The notes under the pieces: model-generated | Databases searched by the model: none | The model's input: only the letters and a program-made list of their open reading frames with translations | What the model was told of the DNA's origin: nothing | Part shown: piece by piece, positions 14,986 through 21,923 of the stretch | How the letters are laid out: each line of letters opens with the position of its first letter | How positions within the stretch are numbered: position 1 is the first letter of the stretch | Translations under genes and position numbers: made by a program | Assembly (NCBI GenBank): GCA_964385715.1 | Contig: CAYLRE010000047.1 | Coordinates: forward strand, 1 to 21,923 | DNA: 21,923 bases | Direction: 5' to 3' | Source of the DNA: MB-PLM-2 sp964385715 | GTDB taxonomy: Bacteria > Planctomycetota > Planctomycetia > Pirellulales > UBA7805

Positions 14986-16104
14986 TCACGAACCGGCCCA
15001 AAGAATCGCCATGCTAAACGCATTCAGCGACATGTGTGCGACAATACACGGCAACACGCGATGCGTCCGCTGGTAGACGTAGCCCAACACCAGAGCCAAA
15101 AAGAAAATCGGAATTGGTGCCGGGCCCTGCCCAATATGCACGACCGAGAAGAGGGCTGAGCTGACCAGAATTGGTAGCCACGCCGCCCAGGAACGTAGAG
15201 CCGGCTGCGGGGATTCGACATCTATCCGAGTTACGGTCGGGTGGTCGACCACCGGCGTCGTGAACGGGTTGTATTGCGAAGCCGCTTCGGCATCATTCGT
15301 GTCGACCTCGGCGCTGGTCGAATGTGCGGCCGGCGCGATTGGATCATCTCTCAATGCAGGTGAGTCAGACGTCTCCGATTCGGTAGCGACGACCGTCGCT
15401 TTAATGACGTCGCTCGTTTCAATGACGTCGGTGTCGCTCTGCGAGTTGAATGACGCCAGCCAAGGTGGGATAACTCGCTCCAGCCAACCCTGCAACACCA
15501 CGCGAAACATGAACTCTTCTACAATTGGTGCCAACAAGACCGCATTCGCTGCCGCGAACAGAAACAGCTGTGGATCCGAATCATTCTGAATCGACTCGAT
15601 CATGGGATGCTGCTCTGGAATGTACAGCGAAAGCAGCCAGTTCAGTCCGTAAATCCACGGCCCAATCGCCGCAAACGCGATGACTCCTAGGGCCACGTCC
15701 CCTTCGGAATCCGCCCCCGAGAGCCCCAGGTCTGGCCACGTAGGACGAGCGATGGCCTGAAACGTTGTCAGACCAAACGCTCCGGCGACAATCGTCGCGC
15801 AAATCAGAGCTTTTAGCGCGTTGATGTCGAGAAAGTCGACCGCCTTGTCCGCATCGATTTGGAATAGCTCGCCGAAGCCGGCCAACGCCGTAACTAAGGC
15901 GAGCATGAACAGAAAGAACCCAGAGAGCACATGCCAGATCGTCCACGGCACGGGCGTCCGAGCCGAGAAAGGAATCAGCGTTTCACGCCGGACCACGCGG
16001 CGCAGGACAACTACCGTCGAGACAAGCCATCCGACCAACAGAAGGCCGAACAGAAACATCTCCGCTGTGCTCAGCGATACATCAGTCGTCGGATCACCAT
16101 TCAT
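14986..16104 (-). CDS. CPBP-family intramembrane metalloprotease with a hydrophilic insert
   Basis: A 372-residue, multi-TM protein beginning at the ATG complementary to 16102-16104 (MNGDPTTDVS), 20 nt after the pgsA stop. An open frame upstream to 16242 overlaps pgsA and is rejected. The CPBP (Abi/Rce1-like) motifs are EEFMFR (E196, E197, R201), H323 in FSVVHIGQGP, and HMSLN (H357, N361), so the presumed metal site is complete. Between motif 1 and motif 2 lies an insert of about 85 polar residues (about 219-305), rich in Ser, Thr, Asp and Glu, probably a disordered loop. Members cleave prenylated or signal-like peptides in the membrane or serve in bacteriocin immunity; the substrate here is unknown. 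The close spacing suggests co-expression with pgsA. Confidence 0.85.
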   Translation of the reverse strand: MNGDPTTDVSLSTAEMFLFGLLLVGWLVSTVVVLRRVVRRETLIPFSARTPVPWTIWHVLSGFFLFMLALVTALAGFGELFQIDADKAVDFLDINALKALICATIVAGAFGLTTFQAIARPTWPDLGLSGADSEGDVALGVIAFAAIGPWIYGLNWLLSLYIPEQHPMIESIQNDSDPQLFLFAAANAVLLAPIVEEFMFRVVLQGWLERVIPPWLASFNSQSDTDVIETSDVIKATVVATESETSDSPALRDDPIAPAAHSTSAEVDTNDAEAASQYNPFTTPVVDHPTVTRIDVESPQPALRSWAAWLPILVSSALFSVVHIGQGPAPIPIFFLALVLGYVYQRTHRVLPCIVAHMSLNAFSMAILWAGS

Positions 16105-16124
16105 AAGAACAAGTCTACTGTCGA

Positions 16125-16748
16125 CTACGCATCCCCGGACTTGCGCAGCAACTTCGCCGCAGCAACAACGTATTCCGCACCCGAGTAGACGGTAATCGCG
16201 ATCGCCGCCCAAACGGTGTAGAACGCCACTTCGCCAAGCCACTCAGGATGCTTAGCGGTTCCGACTTCATACGAGAGAGTCCACAGGCAAATCGCCGCGG
16301 CCGCACATTGCACCACCATCTTCAGCTTCCCTGCCTTACTGGCCGAGAAGTCCGTGCCACGCTGCTCAAAGAAACCACGTAGCGCTGTAACGAGCAGCTC
16401 GCGACCGACAATGACCACGGCCATCCAAGCCGTAACGCCGGATGCGGGATCGCCGACCAGCGAAATAAACACCCCGCAGATGATCACTTTATCGACAAAG
16501 GGGTCAAAAATACGGCCAACGACCGTAACCTGACCGTATCGCCGCGCCCAAAAGCCGTCGAGCCAGTCCGTGCCCGCGGCTACCACAAAAACGATGGTGG
16601 AAATGAAATAGAGCTGTCTCGCAAGGGCAACCGCTTCGGGCGAGTCACCCTGCCCCTGAGCCACGGCCATCAGCACGAACAACGCGATCGCCAGAACCAG
16701 TCGAGCAGCGGTGAGTTGATTCGGAACGTTGAACAACGACTTCGACAT
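16125..16748 (-). CDS. pgsA: CDP-diacylglycerol-glycerol-3-phosphate 3-phosphatidyltransferase
   Basis: A 207-residue multi-TM protein with a perfect CDP-alcohol phosphatidyltransferase signature, D61-x2-D64-G65-x2-A68-R69-x8-G78-x3-D82-x3-D86. The N-terminus FNVPNQLTAARL is typical of PgsA. It makes phosphatidylglycerophosphate, the committed step to phosphatidylglycerol, in the inner membrane. The start is the ATG complementary to 16746-16748, with an AGAGG site about ten nt upstream; an open frame back to 16886 would overlap the rimO end and is rejected. rimO lies 109 nt upstream and the CPBP gene 20 nt downstream, all on the minus strand. Other CDP-alcohol transferases share the motif, but the N-terminus and length favour PgsA. 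Confidence 0.92.
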   Translation of the reverse strand: MSKSLFNVPNQLTAARLVLAIALFVLMAVAQGQGDSPEAVALARQLYFISTIVFVVAAGTDWLDGFWARRYGQVTVVGRIFDPFVDKVIICGVFISLVGDPASGVTAWMAVVIVGRELLVTALRGFFEQRGTDFSASKAGKLKMVVQCAAAAICLWTLSYEVGTAKHPEWLGEVAFYTVWAAIAITVYSGAEYVVAAAKLLRKSGDA

Positions 16749-16857
16749 AGAGTTCGACCTCTTCCCCTGCGTCCGAATTCCCGGCGTCCCAATCCTATTG
16801 GTGCCCAATTCCACGTGGCGTGCCGCACCTCCCCGACCAGCCGTAGCCATCAGGAAA

Positions 16858-18243
16858 CTAGCGAGCATCGCCCGTGGCGACCGCAATCAAATCGTAATCC
16901 TGAAAACCGACGACCTCACAAGGCACAATCTGCCCCGGAGAAAGATTCTCACCCGTCACGTAGATCACCCCGTCGACATCGGGCGCGTCCGCGTGACATC
17001 GACCGATCCAAGCTCCGTCCGCCTCAGAAGCGACCGCATCGATGATCACGTCGACGCTGCGCCCTACCTGGCTCTCATTCCAAGCAAAGGCGACCTCTTG
17101 TTGAGCCGCCATCAGCTCTTCGCGACCACGGTCCTTCAGGTCCTCAGGCAAATGATCGGGCAGCTTCGCCGCCGGCGTATCCTCTTCCAACGAATAGGTG
17201 AAGACTCCAAGTCGCTCGAACTTCTGCTGACGAACGAACTCGACAAGCTCTTCATGCTGCTCGTCGGTCTCACCAGGAAAACCGCTAATGAACGTGGTTC
17301 GCATGACGAGATTGTCAATCTTGTCTCGCAACTTGCCCACGAGTTCGACCGTCGACGCGCGGTCAACCCGGCGCTGCATGCGACGCAACATCGTGTCGTT
17401 TATGTGCTGGAGCGGCATGTCGAGGTACGGCACGATCTTGTCGCTGGCGGCAATCGTGTCGATCAATCGGTCCTCAAAATACATCGGGTATAGGTACATC
17501 AGACGGATCCACTCCAGCCCGTCGACCTTATCCAACTCGGTGAGAAGCTCCGTCAGTCGCGGCTCGCCATAGAGATCCTTGCCATAGTAAGTGGTGTCTT
17601 GCGCGACGATGATCAGCTCGCGAACTCCGTCGGCAGCCAACTGTCGGGCTTCGTCAACGACATCCTCGATCGGCTTAGTGGCGTGCTTGCCTCGCATTTT
17701 CGGAATCGCACAGAACGTGCAAAGTCGGTCGCAACCTTCGGAAATTTTCAGATAAGCGAAATGACGAGGCGTGATCCGCATTCGTCCGCGATCATCGAGC
17801 GGCCGCACCGGGGCCGGCCGAAACACGCTTCGCTGCTCGTCTAGATTGCCGATCAAGCGATCCGCAGCCCGCGTCACATCATCCCGGCTGAAGACGCCGA
17901 CAATCTGATCGATGTCAGGACAGCGCTCTAAGAGTGCCGCCTTTTCGCGTTCCGCCAGACAACCTGAAACGATCACTCCCCGCAGCTTACCCTGACGCTT
18001 GAGCGCGAGCATCTCCTCGATCGCACCGTACGACTCGTCACGGGCCTGCTCGATGAACCCGCAGGTGTTCACAACCGCGAAATCGGACCCAGCAGGATCC
18101 TGAACCAGTTCGTAACCGTCGATCTTGAGCAGCCCGAGCATCCGCTCGCTGTCGACCAGATTCTTGGGACAACCGAGGCTGACGAACGAATACGTTCCCT
18201 TGCACTCGGTTTCGTTCGTAATGACGTTCAACTCAGGATTCAA
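16858..18243 (-). CDS. rimO: Ribosomal protein S12 methylthiotransferase RimO
   Basis: A 461-residue radical-SAM methylthiotransferase. The N-terminal UPF0004 domain carries its three cluster Cys at C25 (SLGCPKN), C61 (VNTCGF) and C95 (VSGCLAE). The radical-SAM cluster motif CxxxCxxC is C171-DRL-C175-TF-C178, followed by AIPKMRGKH. A TRAM domain closes the protein. RimO adds a methylthio group to the conserved Asp of ribosomal protein S12. The SLGCPKNLVDSE block and AIPKMRGKH distinguish it from MiaB. The start appears to be a TTG (complement of 18241-18243), since an in-frame stop lies just upstream and no ATG precedes the first Cys motif; no good ribosome site is seen. Confidence 0.95.
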   Translation of the reverse strand: MNPELNVITNETECKGTYSFVSLGCPKNLVDSERMLGLLKIDGYELVQDPAGSDFAVVNTCGFIEQARDESYGAIEEMLALKRQGKLRGVIVSGCLAEREKAALLERCPDIDQIVGVFSRDDVTRAADRLIGNLDEQRSVFRPAPVRPLDDRGRMRITPRHFAYLKISEGCDRLCTFCAIPKMRGKHATKPIEDVVDEARQLAADGVRELIIVAQDTTYYGKDLYGEPRLTELLTELDKVDGLEWIRLMYLYPMYFEDRLIDTIAASDKIVPYLDMPLQHINDTMLRRMQRRVDRASTVELVGKLRDKIDNLVMRTTFISGFPGETDEQHEELVEFVRQQKFERLGVFTYSLEEDTPAAKLPDHLPEDLKDRGREELMAAQQEVAFAWNESQVGRSVDVIIDAVASEADGAWIGRCHADAPDVDGVIYVTGENLSPGQIVPCEVVGFQDYDLIAVATGDAR

Positions 18244-18302
18244 AACAGTAGCTCAGGCAAGACAGGTAGGAGGGGGACGAAAACGCGTAAATTGCATTAC
18301 AG

Positions 18303-18320
18303 CAATCGCTTCAATCGCTT
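18303..18320. repeat. Two tandem copies of CAATCGCTT
   Basis: CAATCGCTT occurs twice head to tail in the rimO/ImmA-like divergent region. It may be incidental or part of a control region together with the inverted repeat at 18348-18364. Confidence 0.4.
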
Positions 18321-18347
18321 CACCGCGCATCAGAACTACCGCCATGG

Positions 18348-18364
18348 TACTGCAATTTGCAGTA
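18348..18364. promoter_or_regulatory. 17-bp inverted repeat, operator candidate
   Basis: TACTGCAA-T-TTGCAGTA has perfect 8-bp arms around one base. It lies 105 bp upstream of the rimO start and 110 bp upstream of the ImmA-like start, in the 230-bp divergent spacer. The symmetry suits a dimeric repressor such as an HTH-XRE protein, the usual partner of ImmA-type proteases, but no such gene is adjacent. Confidence 0.45.
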
Positions 18365-18403
18365 GCTGACGAGACCGTGACCACGATAGCCATTGGAATT
18401 CAA

Positions 18404-18427
18404 ATCAAGCCGCAGTACAGTATACAT
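18404..18427 (+). promoter_or_regulatory. Weak promoter candidate for the ImmA-like gene
   Basis: TATACAT at 18421 could serve as a -10, 47 bp before the ATG at 18474. No convincing -35 is seen at the right spacing. The AT-rich stretch TATACATATACACAC stands out from the local GC-rich sequence. Confidence 0.22.
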
Positions 18428-18473
18428 ATACACACTTCCGAGCGGCTGCCACCCTGCGATCGCACCACTATCC

Positions 18474-19211
18474 ATGACACCCCATCAAGCCCCCGCCAAA
18501 GTCGCCAGCACCATCGACAAGCTCGTCAATGAGATGACCGCAGAGACGGGCATCTCGGAACCACCGGTCGATGCGATCAGGATCGCGAAGTCGCTCGGCA
18601 TGGAGATCGCTTGGGACACAACGCTAACAGGTCGTGCTCGCATGGTGCAGTTGAGGCAACATCATGGCCCGGCGGCGGCGAGCGCGATCTTCCTCCGCCC
18701 CGAACCCCGCGGCGAACGTCGGCAGTGGGCTGTTGCCCACGAGATCGGCGAATCGATCGCGCACCGGCTATTCGCGGACATGGGAACTTCCGCCGATGAT
18801 GCCGGCGAAGGATCCCGTGAACAGGTGGCCAACTTGTTCGCGACTCGCCTGCTGGTTCCGTCCACCTGGTTCAAGGAAATGGCATCTTCCTGCAACTGGG
18901 ACATCACCGAACTCAAGACGCCTTTCTCGACAGCCAGCCACGAAATCATCGCTCGACGCATGCTCGACTTTGAGCCTCGCGTCGTGATCACCATTCTTGA
19001 CCAGGGAAAGCTCACATTTCGCGGTGGCAACATGGGTGGTGCCGCCCCACCTTTGCAAGAGCTTGAATGCGCATGCCAACAGACCGTTCAAGAAACCGGG
19101 CAGCCTTGCTTCCTTTCGTGTGAAGAGTTCAGCGTGCAAGGTTGGCCGATCTATGAGGGCGACTGGAGGCGGGAGATCTTACGCTTGGAAGCGAGAGACT
19201 CGTGGGACTAA
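18474..19211 (+). CDS. ImmA/IrrE-family (DUF955) protein with HExxE in place of HExxH
   Basis: A 245-residue protein from the ATG at 18474, or about 27 residues longer if an upstream in-frame start is used; no clear ribosome site supports either. The N-terminal block PPVDAIRIAKSLGMEIAWD and the helix REQVANLFATRLLVP are typical of ImmA/IrrE metallopeptidases, with E116 as the expected third metal ligand. The zinc-site motif reads AHEIGESIAH: H89 and E90 are present, but the second His is replaced by E93, with H97 four residues later. It may bind metal through another residue or be inactive. The C-terminal part (about 180-245), containing several Cys, is not a known domain to me. ImmA/IrrE proteins usually cleave HTH repressors after a signal such as DNA damage. 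Confidence 0.75.
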   Translation: MTPHQAPAKVASTIDKLVNEMTAETGISEPPVDAIRIAKSLGMEIAWDTTLTGRARMVQLRQHHGPAAASAIFLRPEPRGERRQWAVAHEIGESIAHRLFADMGTSADDAGEGSREQVANLFATRLLVPSTWFKEMASSCNWDITELKTPFSTASHEIIARRMLDFEPRVVITILDQGKLTFRGGNMGGAAPPLQELECACQQTVQETGQPCFLSCEEFSVQGWPIYEGDWRREILRLEARDSWD

Positions 19212-19285
19212 GCCACGCATCGCGAAAAACGGGTCCGCGCGGATACAGAAATCGGCCTAAACAATTTCGTTCGCCTGAACAGCAC

Positions 19286-20131
19286 CTAGCGCGACGCGGC
19301 AACCTGAGCGGCGGCACAGTCCGCCACCCGTTCCAGCTCGAAGAAAAGATCCTCCAGCCGTACTGGTTTCGCCAACACGGCAGATGCCCCCAGGCTCATG
19401 GCCCGCTCCACATCGTCGATGCGTGGAAAGTCGAGAAGCGTCACGATGGGCGCCGCGGGAAACTCCTCTCGAACGCCCTCGAGCGACGATAACTCGTCGG
19501 CCGATCCGTCCCACAGAACAACCTGCGGACCTCCAATGCGAACCGGTTGCTGCGGATTCATCCAAATCGCCGAGTAGCCAGCAGCGACGCAGGCCTCGAC
19601 GAGATAATCCCCGCGGTCCATGCTGGAACTAAACACGGCAACCAAGCCATCTCGCTGCGGCCACGGAGTTTCGGCCGCCTGAATCAATCGCTCTTCATCC
19701 CCAGCCGTGTCTGGCAACCCCCACCAGCGCAACTCACCGCTGACCGACTGGCCAAGATCCTCCCCACGCCGTAGTTCGGCCGCCCAGCGAGCTAACCATT
19801 GGTGCCAATAGGTCCGAATCATTCCCGGCCAGGGCTGGCCTGTGCGCTGCTCGCCCTCGCACCAGGTTCCCAAAAGCGCCAGATAGCGTGCCAGTGGGGC
19901 AACCCGCCGCAACTGCTCAAGCTGCTCGTGTGCGAAGACTCCCGGTCGATCCTGCACGAGCACAACCGCATCGGGAACCAGTTCACCAGATTCAACGGTG
20001 GCGATCGCTTGCTGAATGCCTGACACCTCGAAGAGATCAGTCGCGTCCCGCAGAAACTCCGCGATCGGACGGACCTCGACTCCGACCACGTCTCCTACCA
20101 GCAGGATTTGCAATGCGTCAGTCTGCGTCAT
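19286..20131 (-). CDS. Protein with two degenerate response-regulator receiver domains
   Basis: A 281-residue protein. The C-terminal half (about 163-270) has the receiver fold pattern, with D208 in VVLWDGS at the phosphoacceptor place, T231 in IVTLLDF and K255 in AVLAKPVRLEDL. The acidic pair after strand 1 is replaced by Ser (VFSSSMDRGD), so Mg-dependent phosphorylation is doubtful. The N-terminal half (about 7-90) starts QILLVGDVVG and reaches VVLVQDRPG (D61), a weaker receiver-like pattern without the Lys. A Trp-rich linker (about 90-160) joins them. No DNA-binding or enzymatic output domain is present. It follows the HTH-EIIA gene by 70 nt on the same strand, and the two may act together. 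It could be a pseudo-receiver adaptor; the function is unknown. Confidence 0.62.
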   Translation of the reverse strand: MTQTDALQILLVGDVVGVEVRPIAEFLRDATDLFEVSGIQQAIATVESGELVPDAVVLVQDRPGVFAHEQLEQLRRVAPLARYLALLGTWCEGEQRTGQPWPGMIRTYWHQWLARWAAELRRGEDLGQSVSGELRWWGLPDTAGDEERLIQAAETPWPQRDGLVAVFSSSMDRGDYLVEACVAAGYSAIWMNPQQPVRIGGPQVVLWDGSADELSSLEGVREEFPAAPIVTLLDFPRIDDVERAMSLGASAVLAKPVRLEDLFFELERVADCAAAQVAASR

Positions 20132-20201
20132 GCTTGTCGCATCTCCGCCGAAGCTCCGTCAGGCCACTACCAATGCCGCGGCCAGAAACTCTCTGAACCG
20201 C

Positions 20202-20909
20202 CTATTCTCCAAGGCTCGCCTCCCGTTCGGCGATTAAGCGATGCGTCTCCTTCGCATCCGCCGCCTCGCGAATGGCGACCATCAGCTCTTCGTCACTAAT
20301 CAACCGACTGATCCTGGCCAGGGTGCGCAGATGCTGTGAATCGTCCGTCGAGCAGATCAAGAAGAACACATCGGTGAGCGAATTCCGGCCACCACCGAAG
20401 GGAATCCCCTGCACCGTCCGACCGAAGGCCAAGAACGGCTCACCGAGAATATTGGAGAGCGGCCGCCTGGGATGCAACAACGCTATCCCGCCGGGCAGTG
20501 CGGTCGGATGCATCTTCTCACGCGATCGAACTGCGTCGACCATCTTGTCAGGATCCCATAACAACCCTGTGTTCATCGCCAGGTCGACCATGGCCGTGAT
20601 TGCCCGATCCTTGGTCTTGGCGGCCAACGGCACCGCCATCGCTTCGAGCGATAACATTTCTGCGACCGAACCACCTTCGGCGGAAGAAACCTCGCGTTCG
20701 AGGGCCTCTTCGACCTCGGCCAGCTCCGTTTCGGACAGCGTTCCCATGCGTTCCTCCATCCAGTGATGGATTTCCGCCCGAGAGAATCGCCACTGGCCGC
20801 CGATCTTGCGGCCTGGCAATTGGTCGCGCTCCGCCAGCTTGGTCACCTGCTGAGGTGATAGCTGGAGGTATTTTGCTAGCTGAGCTGTATCGTAATCGGC
20901 TTCGGCCAT
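20202..20909 (-). CDS. HTH (excisionase-type) - PTS EIIA fusion regulator
   Basis: A 235-residue two-domain protein. Residues about 6-53 are an excisionase/MerR-like HTH (YDTAQLAKYLQLSPQQVTKL, then GGQWRFSRAEIHHWMEER). Residues about 80-232 match a PTS EIIA type 2 (mannitol/fructose/PtsN) domain, with the phospho-His H146 in GGIALLHPR and the companion H193 in DSQHLRTLARI. EIIA domains receive phosphate from HPr or NPr; fused to a DNA-binding domain, this would link phosphate flow through the PTS to transcription. No EI, HPr or permease gene is in the window. The start ATG (complement of 20907-20909) has GGAAAG upstream. It is divergent from murE and followed by the double-receiver gene. Confidence 0.87.
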   Translation of the reverse strand: MAEADYDTAQLAKYLQLSPQQVTKLAERDQLPGRKIGGQWRFSRAEIHHWMEERMGTLSETELAEVEEALEREVSSAEGGSVAEMLSLEAMAVPLAAKTKDRAITAMVDLAMNTGLLWDPDKMVDAVRSREKMHPTALPGGIALLHPRRPLSNILGEPFLAFGRTVQGIPFGGGRNSLTDVFFLICSTDDSQHLRTLARISRLISDEELMVAIREAADAKETHRLIAEREASLGE

Positions 20910-21209
20910 GCGGTTGATCTTTCCGAAATCGGCTGCGGCTGTCCAGCCCGCTTGAGCAACGGCTACGTTTCCTAGGCTTATTAGCGTTTGCGGTTGCTTC
21001 GACCGACTATTCTCACCTCAAAAATCGCCTCGCACCCTGCCTGCAGCCCGCAAAGCAAGCAGGGGTTGGCCTATCGATTTACACAAAACCACCTTGACTT
21101 CGTCGGGCATATCCACAACCATGCCGCCGACATTCGCGTCGCCCGCGCTAATCTCTGGCATGGATGCTAGCAGATGTGGAGCGACGGCACGGCAGGGAGG
21201 CCAGTGCAG
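20910..21209. other. Divergent control region between the HTH-EIIA gene and murE
   Basis: About 300 bp without a supportable gene. It must hold the promoters of both flanking genes. An imperfect inverted repeat lies at 21035-21064: CCCTGC-c-TGC against GCA-a-GCAGGG. The 65 bp upstream of 20985 are mixed, with CCTAGG and AT-rich steps; no firm -35/-10 pair was identified. Confidence 0.45.
21035..21064 (+). repeat. Imperfect inverted repeat upstream of murE
   Basis: CCCTGC-c-TGC (21035-21044) and GCA-a-GCAGGG (21055-21064) pair over nine bases with one mismatch around a 10-nt loop. It is followed by GTTGGCC, with no T-tract, so it is not a standard terminator. It may be an operator or part of the murE leader. 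Confidence 0.4.
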
Positions 21210-21923
21210 ATGTTAGATAGCCTGCAGAAAATTCGTGGCGTCGACCTGACGCGACTTCTTCGCGACGTTCGCTTGTTCGGCGCCGATGCGATCGGTGTAA
21301 CTTCGTGTTGCAGCGACTCGCGTGCTTGCCGCGAAGGCGATCTCTTCGTTGCCATTTCCGGCACCCGCACCGACGGACACGATTACGTCGAGGAAGCAAT
21401 TGCCAACGGAGCGACAGCTGTGTTGGCCGAACGCATCCTGCCGCTTGCCGATATCCCACAGGCGATCGTCCCCGACAGCCGCGAAGCTTACGGCAAGATC
21501 TGCCACGCCTTGGTCGGCAATCCCACCAAGCGACTCAAAGCCATCGGCGTCACCGGCACCAACGGCAAGACGACCACGAGTTGCCTAATCGCCGCCGTGC
21601 TAGAAGCGGCCGGACAAACCACCGGCCTGATGAGCACCTTCGGCTACTACGACGGTATCGCCACGGCGCCGCCGACTTTGACCACACCCGCCGCCCCAAC
21701 GCTGGCCGACACGCTCGCCCGTAGCGTTGCCAACGGCTGCAGCCACTCGGTCATCGAGATGTCGAGTCACGCGCTCGCCCAACGCCGCACCGCTGGGATC
21801 GATCTCGACGTGGTCTGCGTGACGGGCGTGCAGCGAGATCACCTCGACTTCCACAACACCCTCGAAAACTACCACGCCGCAAAAGCACGCATCTTCGACC
21901 ACTTGTCTGGCGATGGTTTTGCC
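21210..21923 (+). CDS. murE: UDP-N-acetylmuramyl-tripeptide synthetase MurE, N-terminal part (runs off the right edge)
   Basis: 238 codons are present from the ATG at 21210, which has GGGAGG nine nt upstream. The order matches Mur ligases: N-terminal UDP-binding domain (DSRACREGDLFVAISG, about 36-51), ATP-binding loop GVTGTNGKTTTS (113-124, K120), the TTP block (158-160), IEMSSHALAQRR (182-193), and RDHLDFHNTLENYHAAKARIF (209-229), whose Lys in AAKARIF is the one carbamylated in MurE. It adds the third amino acid, usually meso-diaminopimelate, to UDP-MurNAc-L-Ala-D-Glu in the cytoplasm. The residues that set specificity lie beyond the window. The usual TN before the RDHLD block reads TG here. 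The presence of murE fits a cell with peptidoglycan. Confidence 0.93.
   Translation, partial: MLDSLQKIRGVDLTRLLRDVRLFGADAIGVTSCCSDSRACREGDLFVAISGTRTDGHDYVEEAIANGATAVLAERILPLADIPQAIVPDSREAYGKICHALVGNPTKRLKAIGVTGTNGKTTTSCLIAAVLEAAGQTTGLMSTFGYYDGIATAPPTLTTPAAPTLADTLARSVANGCSHSVIEMSSHALAQRRTAGIDLDVVCVTGVQRDHLDFHNTLENYHAAKARIFDHLSGDGFA

Overview
The window (about 22 kb, moderately GC-rich, densely coding on both strands) looks like a chromosomal segment of a Planctomycetota bacterium, most likely Pirellulales. The assignment is an inference from gene families: a DUF1570 metallopeptidase lipoprotein, a membrane-anchored prenyltransferase/squalene-oxidase repeat protein, a secreted C69 dipeptidase, an excisionase-type HTH fused to a PTS EIIA domain, a Gfo/Idh/MocA oxidoreductase, and frequent GTG/TTG starts. 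LpxL, MurE and a Tad pilus point to a diderm cell with peptidoglycan. No rRNA, insertion sequence, prophage or CRISPR array was seen.

Region by region. 1-1066 (minus) is the start of a Tad/Flp pilus locus: Flp pilin with a long acidic tail, a perfect intergenic hairpin, CpaA/TadV prepilin peptidase, and a TadE-like pseudopilin cut by the window edge. 1486-1968 (minus) encodes a small exported His-rich, DUF2946-like, probably metal-binding protein. About 600 bp without a convincing gene follows, then a strong terminator and an initiator tRNA-Met gene (minus). 3019-5115 (plus) is the Pro-rich, one-TM squalene-cyclase-like repeat protein. It converges on trmL and the secreted C69 peptidase (both minus). 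A 500-bp divergent region leads to a GH88 unsaturated glucuronyl hydrolase, ispG and a DUF1570 zinc-peptidase lipoprotein (all plus).

11273-18243 is a long minus-strand run. In transcription order it holds rimO, pgsA, a CPBP-family membrane protease, a Gfo/Idh/MocA oxidoreductase, an LpxL-type acyltransferase, a small Rieske protein and a tandem-GNAT acetyltransferase. pgsA and the CPBP gene are only 20 nt apart. Divergent from rimO is an ImmA/IrrE-type gene whose HExxH motif reads HExxE. It converges on a two-gene minus-strand unit: an HTH-EIIA regulator followed by a protein with two degenerate receiver domains. That unit diverges from murE, which runs off the right edge.

Most of the window is housekeeping: isoprenoid precursor synthesis (ispG), phospholipid and lipid A synthesis (pgsA, lpxL), cell wall (murE), and tRNA and ribosomal protein modification (trmL, rimO, initiator tRNA). 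The parts most worth following up are the HTH-EIIA/degenerate-receiver pair beside murE, the HExxE ImmA-like protein with an inverted-repeat operator candidate, the His-rich protein with its palindromic upstream region, and the pilin with its non-standard tail.
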